Below are positions 39,040 to 50,600 of a stretch of DNA of 64,000 nucleotides, piece by piece. Every line of letters begins with the position of its first letter. Position 1 is the first letter of the stretch. Below the pieces are notes generated by a model that saw only the letters and a program-made list of their open reading frames with translations, did not search any database and was not told where the DNA came from. Made by a program: the position numbers and the translations under genes. The stretch is from Paramacrobiotus metropolitanus (lineage: Eukaryota; Tardigrada; Eutardigrada; Parachela; Macrobiotidae), in contig NW_026570423.1 in NCBI RefSeq assembly GCF_019649055.1, positions 86,117 through 150,116 on the forward strand, read 5' to 3'.

Positions 39040-40430
39040 TAAACGATGTGCCGTGTACGGATCTCGTTCCGCTGGAGCGAATGCGTTGGCGGGAGCAAAG
39101 CGATCGGAGGGCCACTGTGCTGCTGTCTTCAAACATCGTTCAAGAGGGTGCTTCTATATTCTCCCGAGGGGCCGTTCACCTTGAGCCACTTAAAGCAGGA
39201 GCCTTTCAGAACCGCCGTCTGCCGCTGCCGAAGCCTGTTGACATGTCGATATCGACAAATCCTGCAGCATGTGAACGGGAAAGTGGGTCGTCGTTTTGCC
39301 TTTAACTTTCATTCATTGATATCGTCGACGGGCGGGTGTCGTACATTTGGCGACGCCCGGACGTTTAAGTGCACCCAACTAAGCGTTTCGGCTCATACTA
39401 AACTGGTTCAGCTAAACTTGACAGAGTTTTCAGTGTGTTACAGACAAACCTTTTTCCTCAAGTAATTGTTGTACACCGAAAGGCACTTGATAACCTAATA
39501 ACCTGCTTTTCGAAAGGCATTCGTAATATCTTTAACATTTTTAATTCGAGATTTTATAGCTAGTATAATTTGCCGGCAAATTGCTGCTGTTTGCTAGCAC
39601 TAACAGTAGCTGATCTTCCAGAATATAATTCTCAAATGGGAAAATGCATTAGCTAGACTTATCCGAGATATCTGTAAGATGCTGACCAAAGAAACTAGGT
39701 AATTGACACTTGCACTATGGAACGGGAGCAAAGTAATGACATCTGATCGCTATCGCCAGATGTGTTGGCGGAAATGTTTCCCAGCTGGATACTTATAAAC
39801 GCAGCCTTAGTTTCCGTGAAGCAGCATCCTGAAGCCATTTCCCCTGACAGCGAGCACCGTGTTTTACATGCTTCGAAAGGGATTCGAGTCGTCACTGATT
39901 GCACTACTTTGTGACATCACCTGTTCAAAGATATGTAATGACAAGCCACGTAGCACATTGTTGTGGGCATTCGCGGCAGTTAAATGGGCAACGATATACT
40001 ATGTTGGTCAGAAAATAGGCAGTCCACCTAGTAGAGTATCTAATGGATCTATCTAGTGGGAATCCTTATCAACTGTACTATCCGGTTTGGCCGACAGTTC
40101 CATCTCATGCTAACTGGGACAATTTCTTCATTTAACTGTTTTTCTAATCAGCGAACCGTAATACGTACATCTTGTGAAAGTGAACTAGAGTTCAGTCATA
40201 ATCTGGTTTGATTATGCTATGCTAGGCGAGATCCTGGTATTGGTCGGCCTGTTAGCGGTTATGTTGTGCGGTGATATTGACAGTATGGTTTGGGATCCAC
40301 TGGAGAAATGTGCCGCTACCCAATGGGAAACAGCTACATACGCTATCAACTTGACTGGCGTCAATCATTAGTTCCAGTTCCAAAGGTTGGAGTATGGAGA
40401 AGTTGTGTTCATAAAAGAAGGTTCTGACTC
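39040..40430 (+). pseudogene. heavily decayed F-box family copy
   Basis: 39046-39300 retains an exon 1 fragment (CTDLVPLERMRW, then a diverged tail), and 39325-39370 retains (D)IVDGRVSYIW in another frame. Around 39755-40045 scattered pieces of exon 2 survive: GTGTTGGCGGAAATGTTTCCCAGCTGGATACTTATAAACGCAG is the F-box start, followed by equivalents of QHIVVG and YYVGQKIGS. About 40265-40330 matches the region before the exon 2 end. Many indels and stops are present. This is the oldest copy in the cluster. Confidence 0.65.
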
Positions 40431-42349
40431 TGTTGGGATTTAATGTGCATGTGTATATTGTAAAAGTTGGTCGTCCCGAGAACAACAAAATTGCTAAATA
40501 TAGTTAGGTGGTTACCTAATTAACTGTCGTATATGAATAATGTTATGGTGTTATGGTAGAGTGATGGTTTATACTGAATTTCCACTTCTGATCAACGCCT
40601 TTATTATCGTAAACGTAGGTTTTATATTGGGGTAAGATCACAGAATAGTTGAATCCGTAAGTTTACTCAGTAAAATGAAACTAACAGCATACAACGACAG
40701 CTTGGTGGGTTCATACAGCTGGCAGGAATAGAATATATTATAACATTGCATCGATGGATATTCAAAATGAATTACTGTTGTGACGACATTGCTTGTGTAA
40801 CCGGGCGATATTCTACACACAAATTTCATCTGGGCGTATATAATGGTATTATGGTGCTACCAGTCTTAAACCGAATTAAATATAGATGACATAATATTAT
40901 CCACAATCGTAATCATCGGGAGTGAATAATTCAGAATTTGGTTTATTCGCTGCACATATTGGAGCTCTTCCCCTCTATATCTTTACAAGGCCTGGTTACC
41001 GTGTAAGTACACGTTACTGTACACCACTTGGTATCCCGACCCGGTGTCGTCTTGCGGCCTGCCACTGCAAATCCAGCTCCCGGGCAAGCCTAGAACACAG
41101 ACATATTTGACTCAAAATTTCCAAGCCTTTACAAAACTTGAAATCGATACGCGGAACTCAATTGGTTTATAATAAAAATCACGACACAGACGTCAGCAGA
41201 AAGTACCGCACTCTACGTAGTATGTACATGAAACCGTGACTAGAATAACGTCAAACATGGGTGAAACTGCGGCGATTCAGGAAGAATGGAACACAACTTC
41301 ACAGACAATCGCGGCACATCCATAAGTACAATACAAGTTCTTTCTTTACAATAGATTTTATTTCAAGTGCGCTCAATGATGAAGGTACTGCAGCTTATAT
41401 CTATACATGCTTACCATAAAAATAGTGATGAGACTGATGACCAACATAAATACAGATAGACAGCAACAAATATGCTTCATTGTTGCAGGCAGATTGATTC
41501 TTATTGTGATAATTATAACAAACAGAACCAGCAACTGAAATATAGATATAATTCATAATATGGAACGCGTGTAAAGTATTTCACGACTTTTATACACCAA
41601 AATCGAGTGAACCCTAAGAGTTGTTACGTGCCAGGTTTCGGTAAATTTGAAGTGTTCACAAGAACGTACGGGATCTGCTGAATTTGTTTTCTAATAACAT
41701 ACTTAGCATTCATCGTATACATATCAGTTTTATCAGTCAGCCTTACTGGAAATAGGAAAACTACCTGTACTGCCTGGTGATGTACATTGTCCGAATGCTC
41801 ACACAAAGGATTGCGTTAGCACAATATGAGTGAGCACACAAGTTGTTATTTTGTCAGAACCGCGAGCAGCACTCGAGTTCGTGCTTTAATGCCGGCGATG
41901 TCAGCCGACTGGAATGACAATACATTTTTGACAGCTGCTGCGAATTCTTAGGATGTTCATATTGTGTTTCCTGTTTAGGTAGGATTTGTAGAATTTTAAC
42001 GTCGGTTTCTGTGCGTTTTGAAGTCACTTCAGCCCTCATTACACTACCTGAATGCACGGAATACATAGGGTAGTATCGAAAATGTGTACTTTGAAACACA
42101 TGTGCACGCACTCCTAACAAGTAAAACACATACTTTCGGACTTCCTTCCTTACCTGGACAAAAGAACACGCTAGAAAAGTAATTGTTTTCCGCTTGACTA
42201 CTCAGCGGAAGTCTTTTGGTTTGAGCAAAAAGAATAAAAGAACAAGTGTTAAGTACTAAACAGTTGCCACCCAAAAGTTACAGCGATATAATTTGGCATT
42301 TTTCGCTGTCTTGCCAACCAAGAATAATAATTTATGAAAGAATAGATAG
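40431..42349. other. no feature seen
   Basis: AT-rich sequence with only short chance ORFs on both strands. I see no splice-linked coding, RNA gene or clear repeat. The left boundary of the retroelement may lie somewhere near the right end of this interval. Confidence 0.4.
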
Positions 42350-43572
42350 ATTCCGGTACGCCAGCTCACAGCGTATATCCCGCCGGTGTGACGTAAGTGG
42401 GTGAGAGGAAATCGTATTTACATGCGCCGATGAAGTTTTAAGGGCCTTTCCCAGCCAGTTGGCTTGGACGAGCTGGCAGCACCCGAACGGTGGATTGGTT
42501 AGAGATTGCTCTGTTTTCTGAGTATTTTCCGGTTCTTATACGAAAAGGCGCAAAATCTCGTTTAAGCTCTATTATTTATGAGACCCACGGGGCGGACGGA
42601 CAATGCGATCCGACCGAGCATGAATTGAATTGAACTTATATTTGAGTTCTTAAATATAACTGGTGGTAGCGAACCAATTGCACGGTTTGCTACGATTGTG
42701 ATTGGTTAGAGATACCCAATCAACGTGCACGGTGCGTAGTGGAATCTATCTATTTCTAAAGCTAGATCCAACTGTGATCCAGATACGGAGACAGAAACGG
42801 AATCTATCCCGTGGAAGCGAGCGATACGATATGGATCGCGAACTATGCGGAAACACAAACGTCGCACCGTAAATCGCTGACTTTTAATAATATTGAAAGT
42901 CCGGAGAACAGAAAATCAACACTGATCGGCGCAGCTCGATCGTAAAACGTAGAGCCAATTCAACAGTGTGTAACACTGTGCAGCACGTGCTATGCCGCGC
43001 CCACTAACAATGCGCAAGCCAATCAGAAGAGACACAGCACAGACACGTAATCCAAAGGCGTAGCGCCTAGCGCCACGGGCGTGAACGCTAGTGAAGCCTC
43101 GTCTCACATGCCTCTGGGGGGATGCCGAGCTCCTGTGAGGCTGGACACACTCCCGAATCCACGAAAAGACGGTCGCCAGTGTCTGTGCGTGCTCGAAAAA
43201 CATCAAATTCTCTTATTCCATTTATCACATAATTCCAAATGCACAATGTGAATAAAGAGATCTGTATCAAAATACTATTCCATATCAATTCTAATACAAA
43301 ACAGATCAACAGTTAAAAGATCAACAAAAGTATTAATCAAAAGTAGACTAGGATCCTCCATTTCTGACTCGTATAGGTCACAGGTCCTGTCCACCGTTTT
43401 CCGCACTTTTTGGCCCATTTCGCTTCTGTTGAGCAAGTCCGCGCATCCGCAATGCGACTTTTCATCACAATCCGCTTGAGAATCAGGTGCGTATCTAGTA
43501 CGACTTAGAAATACTGCTTCATCTTTGGAATATGGTGCGTATCAATTGTACGACTTCAAAATGAGATCCAAT

Positions 43573-43866
43573 AAAGGTCATGGAGGGACGTCAATGAAGA
43601 CAAGCGTGATTTGCTTCCTCCCTGGTAAAGGTCATCCTGTATGCAGATGATCCGTTGAGATGTGCGACTCATTTTGGGTTAATGGTCCCAAAGGTCATGC
43701 GACTTGAATTCCGTTACGGTGACTCTGTTGGGCAATTGATGGTCCCAAGGTCATCCCTCTTCTATTCACACTTCTATTAAAAGTCATGGAGGGACTTAGC
43801 CGATTTTTGCCGACTTTCAAGCACTTCTTCGCTTGCCTCCCTGGTAAAACTTTTAAGTTGACCTTT
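43573..43866. repeat. two related blocks 206 bp apart, rich in AAAGGTCA
   Basis: AAAGGTCATGGAGGGAC at 43573 recurs as AAAAGTCATGGAGGGAC at 43779. Each is followed after 30-50 bases by GCTT..CTCCCTGGTAAA. Between them, TGGTCCCAAAGGTCAT and TGGTCCCAAGGTCAT (about 43684 and 43741) form another pair. The block therefore carries four or five octamer copies in a noncoding setting. Confidence 0.7.
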
Positions 43867-43908
43867 CCGTCGCACATCCAACATCAATATGCCTCGAGCG
43901 GCCAGAGT

Positions 43909-44362
43909 GCCGGCAAAGTTTACCGTAACATCTCTGATGAGGCCGGCTAACTACCGCATTAAATTTACCCCATGACGCTTCCACATTAAATCTTTTACTC
44001 TTGTTCGCCGCTTGTGGCCCAGTTTTCCGTACAAGAGATCCGGCTTGATTACCGTTATTTCTCTCGTTAAGTTTTGACACTAAATCGCTTAAAGAGATTG
44101 CCGGCATATTTACCGTAGCATCTCCGATGGGGCCGGCTAATAGACCGAATCAAATTCAACCCCATTAATATTTCCACCTGTTGTCTTTCTCTTTTTCGCC
44201 GCTTGTGGCCCCCTTTCGTCTTCAAGAGATCCGGCTTGATTACCGTAGTTCTCTTGCCGATTTGTAACACTGAGTCGCTCAAGAAGGAGAGCCGGCCAAC
44301 TGCCGTAGCTACTCCCTTGGGGCCGGCTTTGTAGACCGAATCAATTTTAACCCCAATCGATG
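43909..44362. repeat. 191-bp tandem repeat, about 2.4 units
   Basis: Units start at 43909, 44100 and 44291 (GCCGGC....TTACCGTA...ATCTC..ATG.GGCCGGCTAA), exactly 191 bases apart. Each includes TAGACCGAATCAA..TTAACCCC, CGCTTGTGGCCC and AAGAGATCCGGCTTGATTACCGT; the last unit is cut short. The units are clearly diverged. Arrays of this kind are common in untranslated regions of large LTR elements. Confidence 0.85.
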
Positions 44363-44544
44363 CTCCACATGATTTCTTTATCCTTGGAAGTTCTGAGCTA
44401 TAAACGCTGAAAACAAGAAATGCACAAATACAGTTTATGTGAACAATTCATGTCACCCTCATATACAACACCATTTTTCATTTATGTGACGTACCGACAA
44501 TTGCCGTAGACGTCCTTTAAATAGTGTGATCCTAACGATCAACA

Positions 44545-47274
44545 CTATTCCATTTCATTTGAATCGTCCTCGCCGTCTCTCGGCGGGCGCTCCTTAGTGC
44601 TTTCTGGTTGATTACGGTCAGATGTTCGGTCAACTGGTTCCGTTGAATCAACCGCCATGACCTTTGCTGGGTCAACTGCACGTTGGCCACGACCTTTGCC
44701 TTGGCGACTGCGTTTTACCGCCTCGACTCGATGGCGTGCGTCGTTTTCTTCTAACCGTAGTCTCCGGTTATTAGGGTCGTCCGCCAATCGGCGCTGTACA
44801 TCGGCAAGATTTTCGCGGAGCTGCTGGTTTTGCAGGCCGCGTCTTCCTATCTGGTTAGGAGCGCGTTCTGGGCGTCGGTCGCCTTTGTTGACCAGGAATT
44901 CGTTAACGTAGACATCTACCCCGTCTACTGGTTCCACATAATCGCTCCCCATGGTATCTTTGATGCGATTAATCCTCTCTTCCACTTGGGAAGCATGACG
45001 CGCTACAAGATTGCCCTTCTCCATTCGTGTCCTACACTTCTTTAACGCTTTCCGAGCCGTGTGGGCTATCCCAACATGTTCCATAGGTTCTCCCAACTTA
45101 ACGACGTGAGGTCGGAAAAATGATGGAATATCGTCCTTCAGTGTGTTGGACACCAATTGATTCTGTGTCTTATAATGCGCCAGTCTCGCAGCAAAGACCT
45201 TTTGCCCAATCCTTTTTGCGGCATAGTCTTTCGGATCCACCTGTAATCCGATCGATGCTCTGGCTGCAAGCAACTTGAAGGCCGGATTCACATGCCGTAA
45301 AACGAACTGAGCCACATACTCCTGTCGTTCATCGTAATCTGTGTAATAGAATTGTGTCATCCCGACTGGGTCAGTCGTGTCCAATGGCACATCCAATAGG
45401 CTCAGATCTAGCAAACTGTGTAAACCATTTCGTCGGATGGGGAGATAACAATCGCGCGCAGAGTCACGATGAATGAATAATCGACGGAAAGTTCCTTCTT
45501 CTACTCCCCTCTTAATCTCTCTAGCATACCCAGAATCGAGTAAGAATTGGCGCAACTGATTCAAATTTGTGCTAATTCTATTAGCTTCAGCCGAATCGTT
45601 CTCGATGCCAAAGTATCGACAAATTTCCACAGTTTGTTCGTCGATATCACTCATGTTATATTCCATGTCAATGGAATCGGGTTGTCGGTTATTGAATCTT
45701 GAAGTTTTACGTTGTTCATTTACGCGGCGGTTATCCGCTTCACGCTGAGCTTCCTGTTCACGTCTTTCCTCAAATTCCCGCTGCGGTAGTTCATTACTCG
45801 CCGATGAAGCCGGTTGGGGGTCGCTGTCGAGAATTACATTTCGGCGGTGGGTCACATTTTCTTGGGACGCTTCGACAACTGAATTGGTCCCTTCCATCAT
45901 GTCATCCTCTTGAGCGGCACTTATGATGGGATCCACCACATGAACCATTGACTCCATTCTCTGATACTTTGGGGATGAATCTTCCCGTTCCTCGGTTGAT
46001 GACCTTTTGCCTGCGCCGGGTTCGAAATTCGCATAGTACTTGGCTCTCTCCTGCCATCGTTTATCATGTGGGTCTGGCGTTCGGTTTCGCGTGCGTTCGC
46101 GTCTCTTATCCCATGACCTTTCAGGTGTTGACATCCGTACATTGCGGTTACGGAACGGAACTTCCAACGGCACCTGATGACCTTCCTTTTCAGGTTCAGT
46201 GCGGAATGCTTCCGCACGCCGTTGTTCTTCCCGTCCTCTTGTTGTGGCCAAAATCTTTGATGTGTCATTTTTCCGCTGAATGCCAGTCTCCATTATTTCA
46301 TTTCCATGGCGTACCCATCCTCTTCCGCCACGGTAATCTCGGTCGCGAGAACGTTCGCGTGACCTTTCGCTGTGATAGTCGCGTGTCCTTTCGCGAGAGT
46401 ACTCACGTGACCTTTCACTTCGTCTTTCAGAAGTCCGCTCATGTTCGCGTGAATGTCCGCGTGACCTTTCTCTATGCGGAGGCGATCGCGGTCGTATAAA
46501 ACCTTCATCCCGTTTGAAACTTCTGAGCGCGTGCAAAACGTTACTTTCAGTTTGACGGGATCTGCGCAGCTCTTCCATACGGTCTTCCACTGCTTTCTTT
46601 ATGTATGGCGCCGGAGCAAAGCCCTTCTGTAATCTCATCTTTTCTCGCAACAACATGTCAAATAAGTCCTGTTGCATAGCCGCGGGGTCTTTCGTCAACG
46701 TGTCTATCTGAATGATGAGAGACTGACGTATTAGCTGCGCTTCATCGTCGTTGAGACTGGCTGTAGGTACAGCTGAACTTGACGAACTGGCCGATGTCTC
46801 TCGTGCAGCTTGTTCACTTAAGCGCTTATTTTCCGCGTTAATCTTCGCACGAAGTTCGTCTTCCATTTTCTGTACTCGCATTTTCTCTCTATCCTCTTCG
46901 AACTTCTTGCGGTAAGCATCCGTTTGCGGACATTTCAATGGCTCCAAAGTCTCATCCCAGCCACTTTCATTATTCTGGATCGCTTCCCGATAACGATCCT
47001 CCAGCAACATTCGTTCTTCTACCGGGATGCTACCATAATTTCGTGCGCTGATGAGATTTCGAAAAACATCCAGGTTACCCCGTTTAGCTTCCATAAGCCC
47101 AACGAGTGAAACGATGTGCGGATCACCCAACTTGTGAACGCAGGTGTAGCATGGGAATCTTTTGTCAACCTTTCTGTTGTTCCGTAGACAGTCCGGACAC
47201 TTTGGATTATAGCCCGTAGATCTGTCTATTTTTGATGCCGAGCTTTTCGAAGAGGCTTGACCTTTTTGTGCCAT
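44545..47274 (-). CDS. retroelement accessory ORF6, 909 codons, zinc-ribbon and RS-rich
   Basis: ATG to stop without interruption. Residues 26-45 have C-X2-C-X12-C-X2-C (CPDC...CYTC), a likely small zinc-binding ribbon. Residues about 70-180 are charged and helical. Residues about 258-321 are an Arg/Ser/Glu-rich tract (RERSR, SERRSERSREYSRERTR) resembling RS domains of splicing factors. Residues about 540-800 form a compact-looking region (EICRYFGIEN, RRLFIHRDSARDCYLP, YYTDYDERQEYVAQFVLRH). The tail is basic. No signal peptide, membrane segment or envelope feature is seen, so I do not call it env. RNA binding or nuclear export of long transcripts would suit the zinc and RS parts, but this is inference. 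A splice-acceptor-like TTTTTGATTACAG ends at 47291, 17 bases before the ATG. Confidence 0.8.
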   Translation of the reverse strand: MAQKGQASSKSSASKIDRSTGYNPKCPDCLRNNRKVDKRFPCYTCVHKLGDPHIVSLVGLMEAKRGNLDVFRNLISARNYGSIPVEERMLLEDRYREAIQNNESGWDETLEPLKCPQTDAYRKKFEEDREKMRVQKMEDELRAKINAENKRLSEQAARETSASSSSSAVPTASLNDDEAQLIRQSLIIQIDTLTKDPAAMQQDLFDMLLREKMRLQKGFAPAPYIKKAVEDRMEELRRSRQTESNVLHALRSFKRDEGFIRPRSPPHRERSRGHSREHERTSERRSERSREYSRERTRDYHSERSRERSRDRDYRGGRGWVRHGNEIMETGIQRKNDTSKILATTRGREEQRRAEAFRTEPEKEGHQVPLEVPFRNRNVRMSTPERSWDKRRERTRNRTPDPHDKRWQERAKYYANFEPGAGKRSSTEEREDSSPKYQRMESMVHVVDPIISAAQEDDMMEGTNSVVEASQENVTHRRNVILDSDPQPASSASNELPQREFEERREQEAQREADNRRVNEQRKTSRFNNRQPDSIDMEYNMSDIDEQTVEICRYFGIENDSAEANRISTNLNQLRQFLLDSGYAREIKRGVEEGTFRRLFIHRDSARDCYLPIRRNGLHSLLDLSLLDVPLDTTDPVGMTQFYYTDYDERQEYVAQFVLRHVNPAFKLLAARASIGLQVDPKDYAAKRIGQKVFAARLAHYKTQNQLVSNTLKDDIPSFFRPHVVKLGEPMEHVGIAHTARKALKKCRTRMEKGNLVARHASQVEERINRIKDTMGSDYVEPVDGVDVYVNEFLVNKGDRRPERAPNQIGRRGLQNQQLRENLADVQRRLADDPNNRRLRLEENDARHRVEAVKRSRQGKGRGQRAVDPAKVMAVDSTEPVDRTSDRNQPESTKERPPRDGEDDSNEME

Positions 47275-47635
47275 TTTGTCCGTTTACAATCTGTAATCAA
47301 AAACAATCCATCATGTTAAACTTTCCACGATAATCCTTTCCATTCCTATCCGTTATCAAGGCTTTCTATCATTTTTACGCCTATTCCGTTACTGAGCTGA
47401 GACTTTCCTAGCTCCTACCTCTCTCCCTATCACTGTAACGTGGTGACCTTTCTCACGTTATCAGCACTTTCTGACTACTGTGACCTTTTCTGTTAGTCTT
47501 ATAGCCGCTACTTCGCTAGCTGAACTTTCCGCTTTTAGTTTGCCGTTAAACTTGTTCTCTTTCGTTTTCAACTATTTTATGCTTTTCCTGTAATATGCAG
47601 GGTTCATTACTCGCTGCATATTACACACGTCCCAT
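47275..47635 (-). other. gap between ORF5 and ORF6
   Basis: This 361-base spacer has no ORF. It contains two or more AAAGGTCA octamers (TGACCTTT near 47452 and TGACCTTTT near 47482) outside coding sequence, and the splice-acceptor-like site before ORF6. Confidence 0.6.
47286..47300 (-). promoter_or_regulatory. putative splice acceptor before ORF6
   Basis: Minus strand reads TTGTTTTTGATTACAG|ATTG with the AG at 47292-47291. The pyrimidine-rich tract and CAG give a good acceptor, 17 bases before the ORF6 ATG. It suggests a spliced subgenomic mRNA, as for retroviral env. Confidence 0.5.
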
Positions 47636-50600
47636 TCACTCTGACTCTTTCGCCGACGGTTGGTATGGCTTAAAGTCAACTCGGCCGTCCTGTTTAATAT
47701 GGAGCACGTCATCTGCAATCAATGCCTCCACGGCATTCTTGATCCACTCTTTATCGTTTTCAATGTTCAATTCTCCCAATTCATAATGGGCAGCCATGAA
47801 ATTTGATAGGTCACCCCACGACGCTCCATTGGTGCCGCCAATGGCGTCCAAAGCCACATCTGTAATGGCTATTTTCCAGGCCTCCAGTTCCATTTTAAGT
47901 CTGGGCGTACGTTCCGCGCCCTGTTTCGGAAGGTAATAGATGACTTTGTTATCCTTGTTGTATTTGCATCCCAACTTTCCTTCCTTATATGCTCGTTTCA
48001 GGACTCGTTCGGTCATATTTAGTGACGATCTTCCGTTCGAGTTTATTGCAACTTGTCTTTTCAGATCGGTACCAAGCATTTCTTTTTCTCGAACAACCTG
48101 GATCGCAGCCTGGACTTCATTCCATGTCCGGTTAGTTACGTCTAACGGTGCTCCGAGCGAGTAATCCGTCGCCTCCTTGGTTCCCGTCTTCTGGGAGGAT
48201 TGTGCTGAATCCGTTGAGTCAATTGTCGCGGATTCATCAATCCTCAGCTTTGCCAATGATCCGGATGATGACCCCGCCGATTTCGGTTCGGCTATCTTCT
48301 TTTCGTCTTGCAACGAAGTCTCTTGACCTCCCACATCGCCGGCCGACTTCGATCGTTCCTTCTCCAAGACTTCCTTTAATGGTGTAAACAATGACCTTTG
48401 GAACACCTGACGTGCGGATGCCGCCGCTGCTTCTGCTTCCGCCGCCGCTTTCTCCATTGGGAGCATGACCTTTTCTTTTGCCCCTTCTTGCAGAGTCTCA
48501 TGACCTTTCGCCGCGTTCGCAGATGGATCTTGACCTTTTGATTGGTCGTCCTTTTCTGTCGCCGGTTCGAGGGGCGTCTGCGTCGTATTGTCGTCTCCAC
48601 TCTCTTCCGATTCTTCATCCATTGGTCCTCTCTTTGTCGATCTTCTCGACATCTGAGCCGTTAACCGGGCAGCCTCTTCTTCAGCCGTCTTCTGTGCGAT
48701 CTGGTTCAGTATGGGAGTTGACGGGTCTCCGCTCAACGGAACAACAACTTTTTCCATGTCCTGGCTGTCGGACATATAGCAGTAGGTCTGCCTCTCTGGC
48801 GGTATCAGGCCAACTCGCGTATATCGGATCGGTAGTCCTTTGTGTGCGTTCGTTGTCGAAAGGATGTTCTGTCGGATCATCCGCGGCAATACACGCTCGG
48901 TGGCCGTGTCGACTTCCTTTATCATTCCTTTCCCGTCATTCCAAACAGCATTAATGTATTGGCTAATGCGGTGACTCGTTGATCCCAACGGGCTCGTCAT
49001 CCCCGCGATTGCCCTTTCCACGCGCATCTGGGTGTCTTCATTTGGAGTTGTCAACGCCTTATCTGAACTCGCTGGTCGGAAGAGCTTAGCCCTATATGCG
49101 AAGTTCGGATGTCTCTGGATGAGTTTTCCCGCGTTCCGCGCATACTCCAGTACCACGTCGAATTTCTGTTTGGTGAAGCTTCGGCGTTTCCCTTTCAAAT
49201 AATTATTCAGGCCCGTTCGAAATTTCCCTGTAACCGGTGCCGTCCTGGTCCGCGTGAAATTTTTCTCGGCGCCGTCGAACGCTGCCACAATTTCATCTAC
49301 TGTACACAGGTTGTCATTATCAGGTTCATCGAATTCCAGTTCATCACCCGAAAAATTGAGCTCGCTCTCGCCGTCAGGTGCGGTGTAGGTGGCCATCGCC
49401 AGTGCATCTATTTTTACGGCCTCTTTCTCCTTCTTTTTCGATTTTGCCGGTTCGCTCTTTGCTTTTTTTGCTTTGTCCAAAGCCTCCGCTAGGCTTTTGG
49501 AGCGGCCCGTTTTATGTTCCGGTTGTGATCTTGTACTAACCGTTGAAGTGCTTGGTAGGCTCACTTCTGACGCTTCTGATTCACGGGACGTCTCCCGTTT
49601 GGCTTTCTCACGCTTTCCTTTCTCCCTACGTTCTTTGGGAGTGGATGCCGAGATGACGACCGGGGCCACTTGTTTAACGGCTATAACCTTCCCCTTGGGT
49701 GGTAATGGTTCAGGCTCGGTGACCTTTGACTTTGACTTTGATGTGGCCGATTCGATCACGAACTTCTTTGACGTTGTGGGTGACGATGACCTTTCTCCGA
49801 CTGACTCATTCAGAATTTCAACATCGGGAGAAGATGGTTTGTCCTTTTTCTTCCTCTCACCTTTCTTCTTCTCAGTGTCTTTGCTCTCGCTTTCGTCACC
49901 GCTCTTTTTCTTTTTATCTTCTTGTTCCGCCCGTTTCTTTAGGAAGTCGCCTTTCTTAACCTTATCGCGATTCATGGCTTCTTCCAGTTTGGGTGCAACT
50001 CTTGGATGACGAGTTTTGGAGGGTTTAACGACGACTTTTAACCGGGCATCGTCTTTTTCTACCGCTTTGTCGTTATCAACGGCGTCGTCGTCCTCATCTT
50101 CATCGGTCGATTCTTTCGCCGAGTCACCTTCATCTTTTTCTTCTTCAGACTCATCCTCTTTTGACGGTCGTCGGGTATTCTCCGCTTCTGCCACTTCGGC
50201 TACGGAGGCCTCTGCCGTCTCTCCGGCTCCGCCTTCTTGTGCCGGGTTTATTTCCAGATGAGCTGTCGGCACCTTTGGTGGTTGTGTCACTATCTCCCAT
50301 AGAAGATTGAGCTTCCCATCATAAAACCCTGTTTTGTATGATCCATCACTCATGTTTTTTGTTATCCGAAGATGAGCTTTGTCCATTTCTGCTCGATGGC
50401 GCATCATACTGATCATCATATTCTTATGAGCGTTAGCATCCTCGCGATCGCTTGGTGGGATTAGGTTCCACAGTTCGTCGCGAGCCTTTTGATCAGCGTT
50501 ACGAGCGCTTTCATCTGATGCGTCCCATGGTGCAAATGGGATCGGATCTCCCGTTATCTGATCAACGATCACCGCGGTTATGATCTCCGTTGGATCAGCC

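Larger units (their letters stand above)
42350..44544 (-). other. 3' noncoding region of the retroelement, probable LTR included
   Basis: This region lies downstream of the last ORF. It contains the two repeat arrays listed separately, several AAAGGTCA octamers, a TATA-like TATATTTAAG near 42645 (minus) and, further left, GC-richer sequence near 42.9-43.2 kb. LTR ends (TG..CA with flanking duplication) could not be established. Confidence 0.4.

Noticed and set aside
42350-43760. Defined 3' LTR with TG..CA ends
   Set aside because: A possible polypurine run exists at 43766-43754, but without the 5' LTR copy or a target duplication the boundaries would be guesses.
43909-44362. CRISPR-like or satellite array
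   Set aside because: The 191-bp diverged units contain no short identical repeats with unique spacers, and the genome is eukaryotic.
49389-50261. Long plus-strand open frames opposite ORF5 (Ser/Phe-rich)
   Set aside because: They mirror the Lys/Glu-rich low-complexity codons of ORF5 on the minus strand and show no motif; antisense shadows.
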